12,196 nt of DNA from Methanobacterium sp. PtaB.Bin024 (GTDB taxonomy: Archaea > Methanobacteriota > Methanobacteria > Methanobacteriales > Methanobacteriaceae), in assembly GCA_002067065.1 (NCBI GenBank), contig MVPY01000065.1:1-12196 (forward strand). Direction: 5' to 3'. The stretch's first letter is position 1, and every line of letters starts with the position of its first letter. The translations under genes were made by a program, and so were the position numbers. Below are positions 12,173 through 12,196 of this stretch, in pieces. The notes under the pieces are model-generated. The model did not search any database. It had not been told where the DNA came from and saw nothing but the letters and a program-made list of their open reading frames with translations.

Positions 12173-12196
12173 ATGATAGTAGTAGCCATTACAGGA
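12173..12196 (+). CDS. ubiX: Start of a probable UbiX-type flavin prenyltransferase (runs off the window end)
   Basis: Only eight codons are visible, reading MIVVAITG. This matches the beginning of UbiX/Pad-type flavoproteins, whose first beta strand leads into a G-[IV]-[ST]-G-A-S-G loop. A GTGAT element matching the anti-Shine-Dalgarno sequence lies a few bases before the ATG. UbiX makes prenylated FMN for UbiD decarboxylases. With so little sequence the call rests on this short motif and on remembered gene order in M. thermautotrophicus; another Rossmann-like protein is possible. Confidence 0.4.

Overview
The window looks like chromosome of a methanogenic archaeon of the order Methanobacteriales, most likely Methanobacterium. 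The evidence is an AT-rich genome with GGAGGTGAT-type Shine-Dalgarno sites and TATA-like boxes, a component A2-type ABC protein of methyl-coenzyme M reductase activation, an archaeal NMN adenylyltransferase very close to the one I remember as MTH150, and a set of anaerobe oxygen-defence proteins. From memory, the gene order resembles the MTH147-MTH161 region of Methanothermobacter thermautotrophicus. I could not check this.

Bases 1-8080 are read from the minus strand. In transcription order from 8080 downwards they hold: a two-domain A2-type ABC ATPase; an FMN-binding flavin-reductase-like protein; a universal stress protein; a pyrimidine-dimer-glycosylase-family protein; two adjacent rubredoxins; a ferritin; a C-terminal-dicysteine 1-Cys peroxiredoxin; an Fe-type superoxide dismutase; a PaaK/coenzyme-F390-synthetase-family adenylating enzyme; and the start of an ACT-domain protein cut by the window edge. 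Much of this stretch reads as a defence island: superoxide removal (SOD), peroxide removal (peroxiredoxin), iron storage (ferritin), small redox carriers (rubredoxins, flavoprotein), DNA repair and a stress protein. The PaaK-like enzyme fits if it makes F390, an oxygen-signal form of F420, but an aryl-CoA ligase role is equally open.

Bases 8081-8708 are a 628-bp divergent intergenic region, the least explained part of the window. It holds a perfect 10-bp palindrome beside a minus-strand TATA box, a dyad followed by a TATA box and a compact hairpin that could mark a small RNA, a tiny cysteine-rich ORF and a perfect 17-bp tandem duplication.

From about 8709 to the end, genes are on the plus strand: nadM and moaE (overlapping by 4 bp), a SpoIIM-family membrane protein, a SAMHD1/dGTPase-like HD phosphohydrolase starting at TTG, and the first eight codons of a probable UbiX-type flavin prenyltransferase.

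I see no tRNA, rRNA, CRISPR array, insertion sequence or phage gene. Most genes are conserved families. Novelty, if any, lies in the intergenic signals, the C-terminal extension of the SOD and the role of the A2-type ABC protein.
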